From: Diphasiastrum complanatum
Taxonomy: Eukaryota > Streptophyta > Lycopodiopsida > Lycopodiales > Lycopodiaceae
Direction: 5' to 3'
DNA length: 64,000 nucleotides
Assembly (NCBI GenBank): GCA_029204225.1
Contig: CM055094.1
Location: forward strand, 29,941,427-30,005,426
Below the pieces are notes generated by a model. It was not told where the DNA came from. It did not search any database and saw only the letters and a program-made list of their open reading frames with translations. Within the stretch, counting starts at the first letter, position 1, and every line of letters starts with the position of its first letter. Below, piece by piece: positions 1 to 11,800 of the stretch. The position numbers and the translations under genes were made by a program.

Positions 1-1295
1 CTCAAATGTAAACTCCATATCATTTGAGTCTGTTTCATCTGATGAAGCATGACGCTTGGCTTGTATCGATCCTTCGCCTGTGACATAGAGTACATGGGTT
101 TCTTTCTCGATGTAAGCTTCACTAGGTCAACCGTTTGGTGCTTTGCAGTTGGTTCTTGTGGAGGGAAAGAACTCTTTCTCTTTTGAGAAGCCGCTTGCGT
201 GGAATTTGTTGCAATAGGCCTGGAAGTAGAGTTGGTATTCTTGGCTGGTTCTGAGGGAGTCTCCCAAGCTTTTATCTGCTAGCATCAAGTGGTCTCAAAA
301 TCGAGGTCAGTGGCTCAACTGTTGCAAAGTGACATCTATCAGAAGATAGCCCAATAACTGGAGGTTTGCTTGTTCTTGATATAGTCATGGAGGCAGTTGG
401 AAGCAAACTGGGCCGAGTCATAAAGGTTCTGATCATGTAGTTTAGAATCAGCCATCATGTGGAATAGTTTCATGGGGATACGCGTGATCTTGGACCTATA
501 GCCCTATGTATATTTCGGTAGATAGGCGCACGGAGCAGCTAAGGGCTTATCATTTATGACCTCGATAAGGTAACCAACTTTTTTTTCTCATTTGTCCACT
601 GAGGGGTCTATGTATTTGAAGTATGTTGTGGATTCAATCTTTTTGAGGGTCCTATTGACTGTGTTTGGTCCCCTAGGAAAGCCAAATGTATTGAGGTCAG
701 CTCCAGAAATAGGGATAATATAAACAAAATTTTGGTTAGGAGGTAACATGAATGGGAAAATCTGTCGGTGTGGTTATAAGCAATATGCAATCGAAACGGG
801 CTCTGCTAGCCACTGATCAAAAGAGGAAGTTGGAACTCTATGTGGCTCAGGAACTAGTGTGCCTCCTGGTACCAAGTGTTCATCTCAGAGATATCGAGGC
901 TTTCCATGGTGATGTCAATTCTGTCTTGAGTTGGGTCATCAGAACTGGAAGATGTTGTGGCAGACAGGATCTGGACTCGGTTGATGACTCTGTTGAAGGT
1001 TCGGCTCTGGTAACAGACAAGTGGAGTCTCGGCTCGGTCGACTGTGGAGGGCTTCGGATCGGTCATCTTTGGATGGACTCAACTCAGTCAACTTTGTATG
1101 CAGAGTATGGACGCTCAGCTCAGTCCACAGTGAATGTAGAGTATGGACGCTCGACTCGGTCCATAGTGATTGCAGAGCATGGGAGCTAGGCTCTCTGAGC
1201 AGTGTATGTAGAGTATTGCTCGGCAGTGTATGGAGACTAGAAATTTGTGGAAAACTTTGGAGCAATGTTGCTCTGATAGGATGTGGAAACGATGA
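1..1295 (-). pseudogene. Module U copy 1: broken ORF of unknown function
   Basis: On the minus strand this holds pieces of a protein that recurs in at least six places in the window. Recognisable stretches are a Ser/Asp-rich start near 945 (ATTSSSSDDP), a middle part with MLPPNQNFVYIIPISGADL around 700-750, and an acidic segment at the left edge (SSDETDSNDMEF) that continues out of the window. Comparing copies, the ancestral reading frame is broken here by a TAG near 867 and by a frameshift at the A/T homopolymer near 578-586. I do not recognise the family; no zinc finger, protease or polymerase motif is visible. It is followed to the right by module M, as in the copy at 41-42.5 kb. That it once coded for protein is inferred from cross-copy conservation; its function is unknown. 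Confidence 0.5.
1093..1236. repeat. 36-bp minisatellite inside module U
   Basis: About three and a half degenerate copies of a 36-bp unit of the type GTATGCAGAGTATGGACGCT lie head to tail. The same array recurs in the other U copies, near 42294-42440, 49275-49410, 29965-30080 and 63490-63600, with different unit numbers and substitutions. It lies just upstream of the minus-strand start of the U reading frame and may be leader or promoter DNA. Confidence 0.7.
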
Positions 1296-1419
1296 TTATT
1301 GCATGATGATTCAACTGATCTTGTAGGAATGATTTGAAGAGGCATATTTATGTGCATATGATTCCTTTTGGTTCAGGTTAGGTCATAATTTAAAATATAT
1401 TTTTCTTGATACAAGAATT

Positions 1420-2101
1420 TGTTAAAAATTCACAATTCTAGCTTGACTAGTTTTGGTCATATGACTTGTAAATAGTTAGATGGTCATGATGTGGCTTGTC
1501 ACACGTGCCAAATAGCATAGGATTCCATTCATAAGGATGTTCTCAAGTAGACCTAAGTGTTAGAACCTTTGGAATGAGTCCAAATTATGCTTAGATACAA
1601 GGGAGAAAAAATAGGAGCTATTTTTGGTAATTTTTGCATTGTTGAGGGATCTCCAAGATTCCAACCCTAACTTGGTAGGGATGAAAGATCCACCAAAATT
1701 AGCATTAGAGATAGGTTTAGGGCTACTCATACCTACCCAAAACCGTGATGGATCATGTATATATAGGTGATGATATCTCACCAAAATCAATCAAGCAATT
1801 TCATGTTTTTTCTCTCATAATGGTGCAATTGCTCTCTATGTTCATAATTGTTTGAGTACTTGTGATTACTAATGATTATAGGATTGAATGTAGGTCTGGT
1901 GTATAGTACTCAGACTGTGGGAGGCAGTACTTTCACACGTGTGAAGCCTTCTTCAAGGATTTGGGCCATTTAGTGAGGTTCAAGCATAGATTTTTGATGG
2001 ATTTTGATGGTTCAACTTGTGCTAATCTTATGAAATCATAATCTATTGTTTTCCTCATCATTTCAAGTGTTTTAGGATCCTTATTTGCTGTAATTTTTAC
2101 A
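1420..2101 (+). repeat. 5' LTR of element A
   Basis: The 682-bp LTR is bounded by TG...CA. It carries a TATA motif at 1758-1765 and the palindrome TTCACACGTGTGAA at 1932-1945. It matches 6764-7445 apart from about a dozen substitutions counted by eye. It should act as promoter and, in the 3' copy, as polyadenylation region. Confidence 0.96.
1758..1765 (+). promoter_or_regulatory. TATA box of element A 5' LTR
   Basis: TATATATA lies about 340 bp into the LTR, after a region without other obvious core signals. In copia elements the U3 TATA box sets the start of the genomic RNA, and this is the only good candidate here. The 3' LTR carries the same motif. Confidence 0.6.
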
Positions 2102-2113
2102 TGGTATCAGAGC
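2102..2113 (+). other. Primer binding site of element A (tRNA-iMet)
   Basis: TGGTATCAGAGC follows the LTR without a gap. It is complementary to the 3' end of plant initiator methionine tRNA, the usual minus-strand primer of plant copia elements. Similarity to the tRNA stops after these 12 bases. Confidence 0.93.
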
Positions 2114-2912
2114 CTAAAGGCTGAAATGAGCTAAATCCTTGGTTTTCATTCAATTTGATCACAATTTTTGATCTAAATCTTGTGTAGATTGGATCTTAGC
2201 ATCTAGTATTGATTCTAGAACTCAAAGTGAGTCAAATACATTGGAGATTGGTGTTGTGTGACTTCATTTTCAGGTGTTTAGGTGTCTAAAACCAGAGGCA
2301 AAGTTGAATTCAATTCACATTACCAAGATAGCAAGTTTTGCTTGCTCCAAGCATTGATTTCTAAGCGAGTTTTGGAGGTGATTTCATAGAGGAGGCTTTC
2401 TAGCATTCAAGGAGAGGGAAGATCAGAGTTTTGGGGACTCTTCAAGGCTGTTCTAAGGTGTAGTAGGCACCTCCTAAAGTGATTTAGGTTCAGTCCAACC
2501 ATTGCTTGACTTATGCACCAAATTAGATAAATTTTTCATCAATTTTGATCATTTTTTGCTTGTGATTGGATAGTAGATTGTGTTGCATCCTCATTAAGTT
2601 CCATTTAGATCTTTTACAAGTGATTTTGGAAGTATATTAGGTTGCTGAAATTCACTCTTGATCAGATCATTTGGAAGCTTTAATGTTCTTTATAGAAAGA
2701 GGGGCAATTCTACTAGTATTGTCTACTTCAATCAAGCAAGTGCATTGTTTCTAGTATTCTATGATTTGATTTTGTTAGAGATCATTCTTAGATCTTTATA
2801 GGAAGTCTATTACTGATCTTTTCAGGTACCTAAGAAGTGGGATAAGGTAGACCTTCAATCAAATCAATAGAAGTAACCTTCATTTGTGTCAAGTCCTTGA
2901 TTAGGAGACTAG

Positions 2913-5900
2913 ATGGCATCTATAAATGCATATCTTTTGGATACTAATGAAAGGCTCAACAAAACTAACTATTCCATATGGAAAGTTAGAATGGAATCTA
3001 TCATGATCATGCAAGATCTGATGGAAATTGTAAATGTTAAGGAGGGTGAACCTATTCATCCTCAAGAAAAAGCCAAATACATCAAGAGGTGCAATGTTGC
3101 ACTACATTGCATAAAAATGAATGTTGCAAATGAACTCTTAAGAGAGGTAGGAGATTGCACTTCAGCTCAAGATGCTTGGGAGACTTTGCAAAAGGTCTAT
3201 GAATCCAAGAACCAAACTAGAATGTTAGCTTTGAAGAATCAAATCTATAGAAGCTATCAAAAGAAAGGAGAGAGTGCACATACTTTTGTCCTAAGAGTAA
3301 AGGAATTGAACAAAGAGCTAGCTTTTATAGGTGACCCTATCAAGGATGAAGAGCTTGTTCAACTCATATTGAATGGACTAAGCTTTGAATTTGACAATTT
3401 GGTTCAGGGATATGCAATTATGGTTAAGCTACCCATACTTGAAGAACTCCAAGGCACACTCATGGCCGAGGAATCAAGAAAGAGCCAAACGCAAGAGAGG
3501 ATGGATAGGCTTTCCATCCAAGGTGGAGATGACCAAGCTCTCTTCACCAAAGGCAAAGGCAAGTCCAAAGGCAAAGGATCAACATTCAAGAAGTCTACAA
3601 AGCTTGAGGATCAAGAAGGACCCCCAAAGGCATCTCCATCAACCACCAAAGTCAAGAAGGACAAATCAAAGGTGAAGTGCTACTATTGTAGCAAGATGGG
3701 GCATTATGCCTCGGAATGCTTCAAGATGAAGCAAGATCAAAGCCAAGCCAACATGAGCAAAGAGGAGGAGGAGGAGAGTTCACATGAGGACTCTCTCATG
3801 ATGTCCATATTTTCTTCAACAAGCTTCAAAGGAGAAGATCCTTGGTGGATTGACTCGGGTGCTAGTTCACACATGACTAGTAAAAGGGAGTTTTTCTCTT
3901 CTCTCTTATCTTATGATGGACCTATAAAGTCTATCTATACAGCAAATGATGAAGCTTGTAAGATTGAAGGAGTTGGTAGCATTCCCCTTTGCTTAGGATC
4001 TTCCAAAAAGATCAACATAGAAGGTGTTTTGTACATTCCTACAATAACAAAGAATCTACTAAGTGTTGGCCAAATGGTAGACAATGGTTTCAATGTTGAC
4101 TTTGCTTCAAATGAATGTTTCATCAAGAAGAAGGGTAAGATAGTGGCTAAGGGCACTAGACTTGGCAAACTTTATAAGCTGGATGCATTTGTGGATACTA
4201 ATGTTGTCATGTTGGCCGAGAAGAGCAAGATATCTACCTTTACTTTATGGCACAAAAGACTTGGACATGTCAACTCGGGTTCCATGGAGGCTATGATCAA
4301 GGAGGAGTATGCTTTAGGCCTACCAAGGTCTATTGGGAAGGAAGACAAGGTTTGTGAAGCTTGTGCCTTATCCAAGGCACATAAGAAGGTGTTTCCTAAC
4401 TCCATCACAAAGTCATCTCATCCTCTTGAACTCATACACTCGGATGTGCACATTGCTAGCACCAAATCTAATGGAGGTTCATCCATGTTTTTAACCTTCA
4501 TTGATGACTACTCAAGATATTGTTGGGTGTTCTTACTTTCTTTCAAGTCTCAAGTATTTGATACTTTTGTAAAGTTCAAGTTGTTTGTGGAAAAGCATCA
4601 TAATCATAGCATCAAGATTCTTAGAAGTGACAATGGTGGAGCTTTAAGATTAGATGCTTGTTTGCCCAAATCCTTTTGGGGTGAGTCTCTTGTATGTGAA
4701 AACTACTTGATGAATAGGGTGTCTTGCAAAGCAATTGAAGGCAAAACTCCTTATGAGATGTTGTATGGAAAGAAACCCAATCTTAATCACCTGAAAGTTT
4801 TTGGGTGTATATGTTATGTGCATGTGCCATTGGAAACAAGAACCAAGGAGGATCCATCTTCCACAAGAGGGATCATGATTGGATATGCAAGCTCAAGCAA
4901 GGGCTACAAACTCTATCTCCCATCCTTGAACAAATTTGTTGTTTCAAGGGATGTCATCTTTGATGAACATCATATGCATATGCTTGAAGAAGGCTCAAGT
5001 GCTCCAACAATCAAGAAGAAGATGGCCGAGGAGCAAGATCTTGGTTTTGAGGAGGAGCTCATGGAGGAGCAAGCACCAAACCCACCTATCACACCAAGGA
5101 GATCTTCAAGGGCAAAAGTGGAGCCATCAAGGCTCACATATCAAGGCAAAGGACAGCAAGTTGAGGGTATCTCATCCACTTCTTATGTTTTATCTAGTTT
5201 TGAAGAACCGTCTAATGTTGAAGATGCATTGAACTCCAAAGAATGGTATAAATCTATGTTGGATGAGTATGATGCCTTGATTGAGAATGAAACTTGGTTG
5301 CTTGTTGAGAGACCTCAAAGGAATGTAATAGGATGCAAGTGGGTCTTCAAGCTTAATTTGAATGCAAATGGGAGTGTTAACAAACATAAAGCAAGATTAG
5401 TTGCAAAAGGTTATGCTCAAGAGAGAGGGATAGACTATGAGGAAACTTTTGCACCCGTGGCCAAGATGGTCACAATAAGACTAATCATTGCACTTGCATC
5501 ACATTTTGGATGGATTCTATGTCAAATGGATGTCTCTAATGCTTTCTTGAATGGTTTTTTGGAAGAGGATATCTATATGGAGCAGCCACAAGGGTTCATC
5601 AAGCATGGAATGGAGAACAAAGTATGCCATCTCCAAAGAAGCATCTATGTCTTGAAGCAAGCCTCGAGATCTTGGAATTCAAGACTACATTGCTATCTTA
5701 TTTCACTTTCTTTTGTTCAAAGTGAATATTATCCCACTCTTTACATTAAGTTTGATGATGTTGGTATTGTACTTTTACTCATTTATGTAGATGACATCAT
5801 CATTAGTGGAAATAGTGTTGATGGTATTGAAAAAATCAAGATAGATCTATCCTTAGAGTTCAAGATGGTAGATCTAGGGTGTCTTCACTTCATCTTAGGC

Positions 5901-6749
5901 ATAGAAGTACTTAGAGGGTCTGATTTTATCTTTATAAGTCAAGTAAACTATGCTCAAAGTCTTTTGAAGAAGTTTAAGATGGAAGTATGCAAAAGTGTTG
6001 ACACACCAATGGAGCAAGATGTAAAAGTGCCAAATGAAGATGATGAAAGATCCTTCATGGACATCACTTTGTTTAGGCAACTTATAGGTTCCTTAATGTG
6101 GATCACTATAACTAGACCAGATCTTAGCTTTAGTGTATGTAGGTTGAGCCAATCCATGCAAAAGCCATTGAATATCCATTGGAAAAAGGCTAAGAGGATT
6201 CTAAGATACATCTCAGGTACATTGGATTTTGGGATTCTATATAGAGGAGATGTGATTAACCTTCATGCATTTAGTGATTCAGATTTTGCAGGGGACAAGA
6301 GGGATAGGAAATCAACAAGTGCCTATTCAACTTTCATAGGAGAAGGTGTGGTTTCATGGCTTTCAAAAAAGCAAGAAACTATATCTCTATCTTCAACCGA
6401 GGTCGAGTACAAAGCTTTGACAACCACTACAAAGGAGGTACTTTGGATCAAGAGATTATTGGTGGAACTAAAGATCATGGATTCAGAGGAGGCACCAATC
6501 ATCTACAATGACAATATATCAGCCCAACACCTTGCATCTAACCCAATCTTCCATGCAAGATCTAAGCACATTGAGATATGCCATCACTTTGTGAGAGAAA
6601 TGGTGCAAGCCAAGGAGATTGCTTTGGAGCATGTTCCAAGCAATGAATGTGTAGCTGATCTACTTACTAAACCACTTCAAAAGACACCTTTTATGAAGTT
6701 CAGATCATCACTTGGAGTGATTAGTAAAGCAATGATTGAACCAAGCTAG
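2913..6749 (+). CDS. Copia gag-pol polyprotein with deleted integrase active site
   Basis: A single 1278-codon frame encodes a gag region, a CCHC zinc knuckle (C256, C259, H264, C269), an aspartic protease (DSGA at 314-317), an integrase zinc region (H447 in HKRLGH; C481, C484), reverse transcriptase (YVDD at 958-961) and RNase H (FSDSDFAGD near 1122). The integrase core has D511 and D573. The text then jumps from NGG straight to a segment that in element B lies about 44 residues later, so the catalytic glutamate and its NGVAERKNRT context are missing. The deletion keeps the frame. The conserved YGLKQAPRSW of the polymerase reads YVLKQASRSW, a further sign of decay. The ATG is the first in frame after the leader and starts a normal copia gag (MASINAYLLD). 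The protein could in principle still reverse-transcribe, but its own integrase should not work. Confidence 0.95.
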   Translation: MASINAYLLDTNERLNKTNYSIWKVRMESIMIMQDLMEIVNVKEGEPIHPQEKAKYIKRCNVALHCIKMNVANELLREVGDCTSAQDAWETLQKVYESKNQTRMLALKNQIYRSYQKKGESAHTFVLRVKELNKELAFIGDPIKDEELVQLILNGLSFEFDNLVQGYAIMVKLPILEELQGTLMAEESRKSQTQERMDRLSIQGGDDQALFTKGKGKSKGKGSTFKKSTKLEDQEGPPKASPSTTKVKKDKSKVKCYYCSKMGHYASECFKMKQDQSQANMSKEEEEESSHEDSLMMSIFSSTSFKGEDPWWIDSGASSHMTSKREFFSSLLSYDGPIKSIYTANDEACKIEGVGSIPLCLGSSKKINIEGVLYIPTITKNLLSVGQMVDNGFNVDFASNECFIKKKGKIVAKGTRLGKLYKLDAFVDTNVVMLAEKSKISTFTLWHKRLGHVNSGSMEAMIKEEYALGLPRSIGKEDKVCEACALSKAHKKVFPNSITKSSHPLELIHSDVHIASTKSNGGSSMFLTFIDDYSRYCWVFLLSFKSQVFDTFVKFKLFVEKHHNHSIKILRSDNGGALRLDACLPKSFWGESLVCENYLMNRVSCKAIEGKTPYEMLYGKKPNLNHLKVFGCICYVHVPLETRTKEDPSSTRGIMIGYASSSKGYKLYLPSLNKFVVSRDVIFDEHHMHMLEEGSSAPTIKKKMAEEQDLGFEEELMEEQAPNPPITPRRSSRAKVEPSRLTYQGKGQQVEGISSTSYVLSSFEEPSNVEDALNSKEWYKSMLDEYDALIENETWLLVERPQRNVIGCKWVFKLNLNANGSVNKHKARLVAKGYAQERGIDYEETFAPVAKMVTIRLIIALASHFGWILCQMDVSNAFLNGFLEEDIYMEQPQGFIKHGMENKVCHLQRSIYVLKQASRSWNSRLHCYLISLSFVQSEYYPTLYIKFDDVGIVLLLIYVDDIIISGNSVDGIEKIKIDLSLEFKMVDLGCLHFILGIEVLRGSDFIFISQVNYAQSLLKKFKMEVCKSVDTPMEQDVKVPNEDDERSFMDITLFRQLIGSLMWITITRPDLSFSVCRLSQSMQKPLNIHWKKAKRILRYISGTLDFGILYRGDVINLHAFSDSDFAGDKRDRKSTSAYSTFIGEGVVSWLSKKQETISLSSTEVEYKALTTTTKEVLWIKRLLVELKIMDSEEAPIIYNDNISAQHLASNPIFHARSKHIEICHHFVREMVQAKEIALEHVPSNECVADLLTKPLQKTPFMKFRSSLGVISKAMIEPS

Positions 6750-6754
6750 ATAGT

Positions 6755-6763
6755 GAGGAGGAG
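6755..6763 (+). other. Polypurine tract of element A
   Basis: GAGGAGGAG directly abuts the TG start of the 3' LTR. This is the expected position of the plus-strand primer left by RNase H during reverse transcription. Confidence 0.85.
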
Positions 6764-7445
6764 TGTTAAAAATTCACAATTCTAGCTTGACTAGTTTTGG
6801 TCATATGACTTGTAAATAGTTAGATGGTCATGATGTGGCTTGTCACACATGCCAAATAGCATAGGATTCCATTCATAAGGATGTTCTCAAGTAGATCTAA
6901 GTGTTAGAACCTTTGGAATGAGTCCAAATTATGCTTAGATACAAGGGAGAAAAAATAGGAGCTGTTTTTGGTAATTTTTGCATTGTTGAGGGATCTCCAA
7001 GATTCCAACCCTAACTTGGTAGGGATGAAAGATCCACCAAAATTAACATTAGGGATAGGTTTAGGGCTACTCATATCTGCCCAAAACCGTGATGGATCAT
7101 GTATATATAGGTGATGATATCTCACCAAAATCAATCAAGCAATTTCATGTTTTTTCTCTGATAATGGTGCAATTGCTCTCTATGTTCATAATTGTTTGAG
7201 TACTTGTGATTACTAATGATTATAGGATTGAATGTAGGTCTGGTGTACAGTACTCAGACTGTGGGAGGCCGTACTTTCACACGTGTGAAGCCTTCTTCAA
7301 GGATTTGGGCCATTTAGTGAGGTTCAAGCATAGATTTTTGATGGATTTTGATGGTTCAACTTGTGCTAATCTTATGAAATCATAATCTATTGTTTTTCTC
7401 ATCATTTCAAGTGTTTAAGGATCCTTATTTGCTGTAATTTTTACA
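6764..7445 (+). repeat. 3' LTR of element A
   Basis: The 682-bp partner of the 5' LTR ends TTTTTACA and is followed by the target duplication GAATT. The palindrome TTCACACGTGTGAA is kept at 7276-7289. Differences from the 5' LTR are scattered single substitutions, mostly transitions. Confidence 0.96.
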
Positions 7446-7450
7446 GAATT

Positions 7451-8191
7451 GTAATTTAAAACACTTTTAAAATTTTTAAAAAAAATTTAAAAACTTTTGT
7501 TTTAATAAGCAAAAAGTTTTTTTTTAGTTATTCTAATGGTTGTGTCCAATGATTTTATTTTGAATAGTATTATTATTTCATATAAGCTAATGTGCAATTA
7601 TTAATAAAAATCTATTAACAAAATTTTAGTAGCTTGATTAATTTTCTTGCAAAAGACAACATTTTTTTTAGCATTACAATATCTTTATTTGAAGCATTTT
7701 AAATATGGATATTTTTTTTATAAAATTAAAAAGAAATGGGTCTCCATGTCATTTCTTTTTTTTGGGATCATCGTGTTTCATGATGAACAATCTTAGTAAA
7801 TTCTTCCCTGGTGCATCCTTCCAAAATTAGATGAATGGCTTTTTTCTTTGGCTACACAAGCTCGCCAGAGATGGTGTCAAGTCACACATACTTTTCTCTT
7901 TTTACACCAGCACATGATTGATTTGCTGCAAACCCTTCTGCTAAACTCCTTGCTAACTTAGGAGATGCTGAAAACATCAGAGAGATTGAACGCCTCCTCA
8001 AAAGACCACGTTTTTTCACTGTCCAAGATAAATTCTTCCAAAACTCAAATGAAAGGCCTGGTTCTTTCAACCTAAACAACCCTAGTTCGGTGGTTTCTGG
8101 ACAAAATATGGGAAAAAGAAAGAAGTATACATGATATAAAGGAAAGGAAGGACAAGGCAGTGGTGCAAAAGAAGACTTACTGGCTAAAAGA
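7451..8191 (+). pseudogene. Module M copy 1, first part: AT-rich leader and exon-like ORF
   Basis: The block starts with about 280 bp of AT-rich DNA (TTTTAATAAGC, runs of T and A). It continues into sequence whose plus frame near 7928-8134 reads like protein (AANPSAKLLANLGDAENIRE, then ERLLKRPRFF and SNERPGSFNLNNPSSVV) and ends GKRKKYT-stop. The same frame is kept in four other copies, so it was probably a coding exon. I do not recognise the protein. Element A entered the leader and element B entered the end of this block at CTAAAAGA. The remainder resumes at 14058. Confidence 0.5.
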
Positions 8192-8844
8192 TGTGAAAAA
8201 CTCAGATCCAAAAGATGCTAAAGTTTCATAAAGATCTTGGCCATGGAAGTTATGCACATCTAGATTGAAAAAATGATAGAAATTGTGATGTTAAGCATAC
8301 TAAACATCAACTAAACATCAAAATCTGATCATAAGCTTCCACAAACAGAAACTTGCTGTCCCTGTCCGTACTTCAGAGCCTACAACCTGCATTTCACACG
8401 TGTGAAGCCATAGCAACAAAGAAATCACAATTCTAGTGGCTAGAATGCAAGATATGAACAAAAAAGTGAGAGAGAAGAAGATGGATCTTCAAAGAGCATA
8501 ACATTCATTCAATAGAATGAAAATGAGATGTGTACATACTCGTGGAGATGGCTATTTATAGCAGCCATAGTGCCTCTTGGCCACTTGTCTTATGATAGGC
8601 TAAAATTGGGGTCCAATAGGATTCACCCATATACCTAGAAATTTGGTCAAATAGGAATGCACCAAATTATGAGCCAATAGAAGAGCTCCACACTCGACCT
8701 CCTCTAATTAATGTGACCTCAAAAGTAGTGTACACATACTTTGGGCCTCTACATACATGTATGAACCTATCTCTAACTTTTATTTGGCCATAGGCCTACA
8801 AAATCTCAAGTTAGGAAAATACTACTAGTTGACAATTTTTCACA
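8192..8844 (-). repeat. 3' LTR of element B
   Basis: The 653-bp LTR is read on the minus strand and begins TGTGAAAAATTGTCAACTAG. Its first five bases provide the stop codon of the polyprotein. The palindrome TTCACACGTGTGAA lies at 8393-8406. Confidence 0.96.
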
Positions 8845-11800
8845 CTCCCTCTTCAACTAGTTTTAGCATAGATTTAGAAAGTACACCAAGACTTGTTCTA
8901 TGCTTGAAAAATAAGTCCTTTCCCAATGCTTTGGTAAAGATATCAGCCACACATTCCTTTGATGGGACATGTTCAAGCTTGATCTCTTTTGCCAACACTT
9001 GTTCTCTCACAAAATGGTAAGCCACCTCGATATGTTTGCTCCTTGCATGGAAAACCGGATTGCTTGCTAGACTTTGGGCTGAAAGGTTGTCACAAAAGAT
9101 GATTGGACTCTCTGAAAAATCCAGCAAATGAAGCTCCATAATCATCCTCTTGATCCACACCATCTCCTTTGTGCATGATGTCAAAGTTTTGTACTCGGCC
9201 TCACTAGAAGAAAGTGATATAGTTGCTTGTTTCTTCGACATCCATGAGATAGCTCCATCACCTATGAAAATAGCATGTGCATTTATGGATTTTCTATCCA
9301 TAAGGTCTCCTGCAAAATCTGAATCTGAAAAACCAAATAAGTTAGGTGATGAGCCTCTATAAACAATGCCAAAATCTTTTGTTCCCGAGATGTATCTCAA
9401 GATCCTCTTTCCTAGTTTCCAATGTTCTATGCTAGGATCTTGCATGAATTGGCTTAATCTACCAACACAATAAGATAAATCAGGTCTTGTGATGGTTAGA
9501 TATATAAGAGAACCTATTAGCTTCCTATAGAGAGTAATGTCCTCGAAGGATCTTTCATTACCTCTTATAGTTAGCTTTACATGTGATTCCATAGGTGTAT
9601 CAATAGGATTTGCATCTACCATATGAAATCTATTGAGAATAGAAATAGCATACTTCTCTTGTGAAATAAAAGTGATTTGAGAAGTTCTAATTACTTCTAT
9701 TCCTAAGATATAGCTCAAAAGACCAAGATCATGCACTTCAAATTCCTTTTTTAGTGCTTTCTTGATATCTTCTATATCTTCCTTGTTCCCTCCACTTAAA
9801 ATAATGTCATCCACATAAATTAGAAGGATTGTAACATCATTAGCACTAATTCTAAAGTAAAGTGAATGATCATACTCACTCATAGTGAAGTTTTGAGAAA
9901 GTAGAAAAGAGTTAAGCCTAGCATACCAACTCCTTGGTGCTTGCTTAAGACCATACAAACTTTTTTGTAGAAAACACACATGATTAGGCTTGCTATGAGA
10001 AACATAGCTCTCGGGTTGCTCCATGTAGACTTCCTCTTCAAGATCACCATTCAAGAAAGCATTAGAAATGTCTAATTGCCAAAGATCCCATCCATAAAGA
10101 GTTGCAAGGGAAATGATTACTCTTATGCTCACCATCTTTGCCACGGGTGCAAAGGTTTCCTCATAGTCAATGCCATGCTCTTGAGCATAACCTTTAGCCA
10201 CCAACCTTGCCTTCAACTTGTTGATAGATCCATCTTGATTTGTCTTTACCTTGAAGATCCATTTGCATCCAATTGCACTTTTGCCCTTTGGAAGCTCCAC
10301 CAATCTCCATGTGTTGTTCTTCATAAGTGCTTCAAACTCAAGATCCATTGCTTGGATCCATTCCTCTTTTTGCCTTGCTTCATCTACACATGAAGGTACA
10401 TCAAAAGAAGTTAGGAAAGCATAGTTGGATCCATCCACCACTTGCTTACCTTTGCCATCATAAGTGAGCCTTGAGGTTTTCACTTTATGCCTTGGAGTTC
10501 TCCTTGGAATTTGACTTGAAGAGGCTTCTTCAACATCCACATCCAATGTGTCATCAACTCCATTGTCATCAAGCACATTAGTTGCAACAACACCATCATT
10601 ACTTGAAACAACTTTTGGAATGTTACTTTCATCAAAAATGACATCCCTACTTGTGAACACTTTCTTGATTGAAGGAACATAAATCCTATATGCTTTGCTT
10701 ACTTCACTATAACCAACAAAAATGCCCTTTCTTGAAGATGGATCCTCCTTAGTTCTATCATCAAGAGTAATGTTGAAGTAGCAAATGCATCCAAAAGTTC
10801 TTAGAAACTTGACATTAGGCTTCGTACCAAACAAAGCTTCAAAAGGGGTTTTTCCTTCCAATACAACACTTGGCCATCTATTGCAAAGGAAATTTGCACA
10901 CAACAAAGCATCACTCCAAAAAGGTTTAGGAAGATTAGCATTCAATCTCATTGCCTTTGCACTCTCACACAAGGTTCTATTCTTCCTCTCGGCCACTCCA
11001 TTTTGTTGTGGTGTTCTTGGACATGTGTACTCCCTCTTGATCCCATGCTCATCGCAAAAGGCTTTGAATTTGTTAGAAATGTATTCACCACCATTGTCGC
11101 TCCTCAAGCATTTGATTTTGGTTGTAAATTGAGTCTCAATAGCAACTTTGAACTTGACAAACACATCAAACACCTCATCCTTGCTCTTTAGTAGATAAAC
11201 CCAACAAAATCTACTAAAATCATCAATGAAAGTTACATACATCTTAGCACCTCCATTGCTAATTGTAGTAACACCATGAATATCCGAATGCAAGAGAGAA
11301 AAAGGCATCTTAGATCTAGATATAGATCTAGTATATGGCAATCTATGTGATTTAGACAAAGCACATTCTTCACAAACATGATTCAAGCAAGTAAGAGACT
11401 TGGGAAGTCCCCTTACTACCTCCTTTTTGGCTATTACCTCCAAGGCCTTGTAGTTGAGATGTCCCATCCTTTTATGCCATACCTCTTGAATTGACATTTG
11501 TTCATTTGCCATGCATCCAACTTGGTTAGCAACAACACATGCATCAAGCTTGAACAATTTCCCTTGCCTTTTCCCTTTTGCAATGATACTACACCCCTTT
11601 TTGATCAAGCAAGCATCACCATCAAACTCAACTTTGAATCCTTTGTCAAGCATTTGGCTTACACTAAGTAAGTTCTTGGTAATGGATGGAATGAGCAAAA
11701 CATCTTTCAATTCTATATTCCTATTTGTAGAAAGTGAAATAGGAATTGTGCCAATCCCCTTGATTGCACACTCACCATCATTTGCGGTATAGATTACCTT

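Larger units (their letters stand above)
1420..7445 (+). mobile_element. Ty1/copia LTR retrotransposon A, complete but integrase-defective
   Basis: This is a full-length element of 6026 bp. It has two 682-bp LTRs that begin TGTTAAAAATT and end TTTTTACA, a primer binding site directly after the 5' LTR, one gag-pol frame and a purine tract directly before the 3' LTR. A 5-bp target duplication, GAATT, flanks it at 1415-1419 and 7446-7450. It sits in the AT-rich start of a module M copy. The uninterrupted target is visible in other M copies near 17036, 42618 and 50655. I count about 12 differences between the two LTRs (about 1.8%), so it is older than B and C. A 799-nt leader separates the primer site from the coding region. 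Confidence 0.97.

Noticed and set aside
4172-4408. Antisense open frames inside the copia polyproteins of A, B and C
   Set aside because: They are shadows of strongly supported gag-pol frames and have no features of their own.
7882-8211. A 109-codon minus-strand ORF in module M
   Set aside because: It overlaps the plus-strand AKLLANLGDAE frame, which is better conserved between copies, and in copies 2 to 5 the minus frame is shorter or broken.
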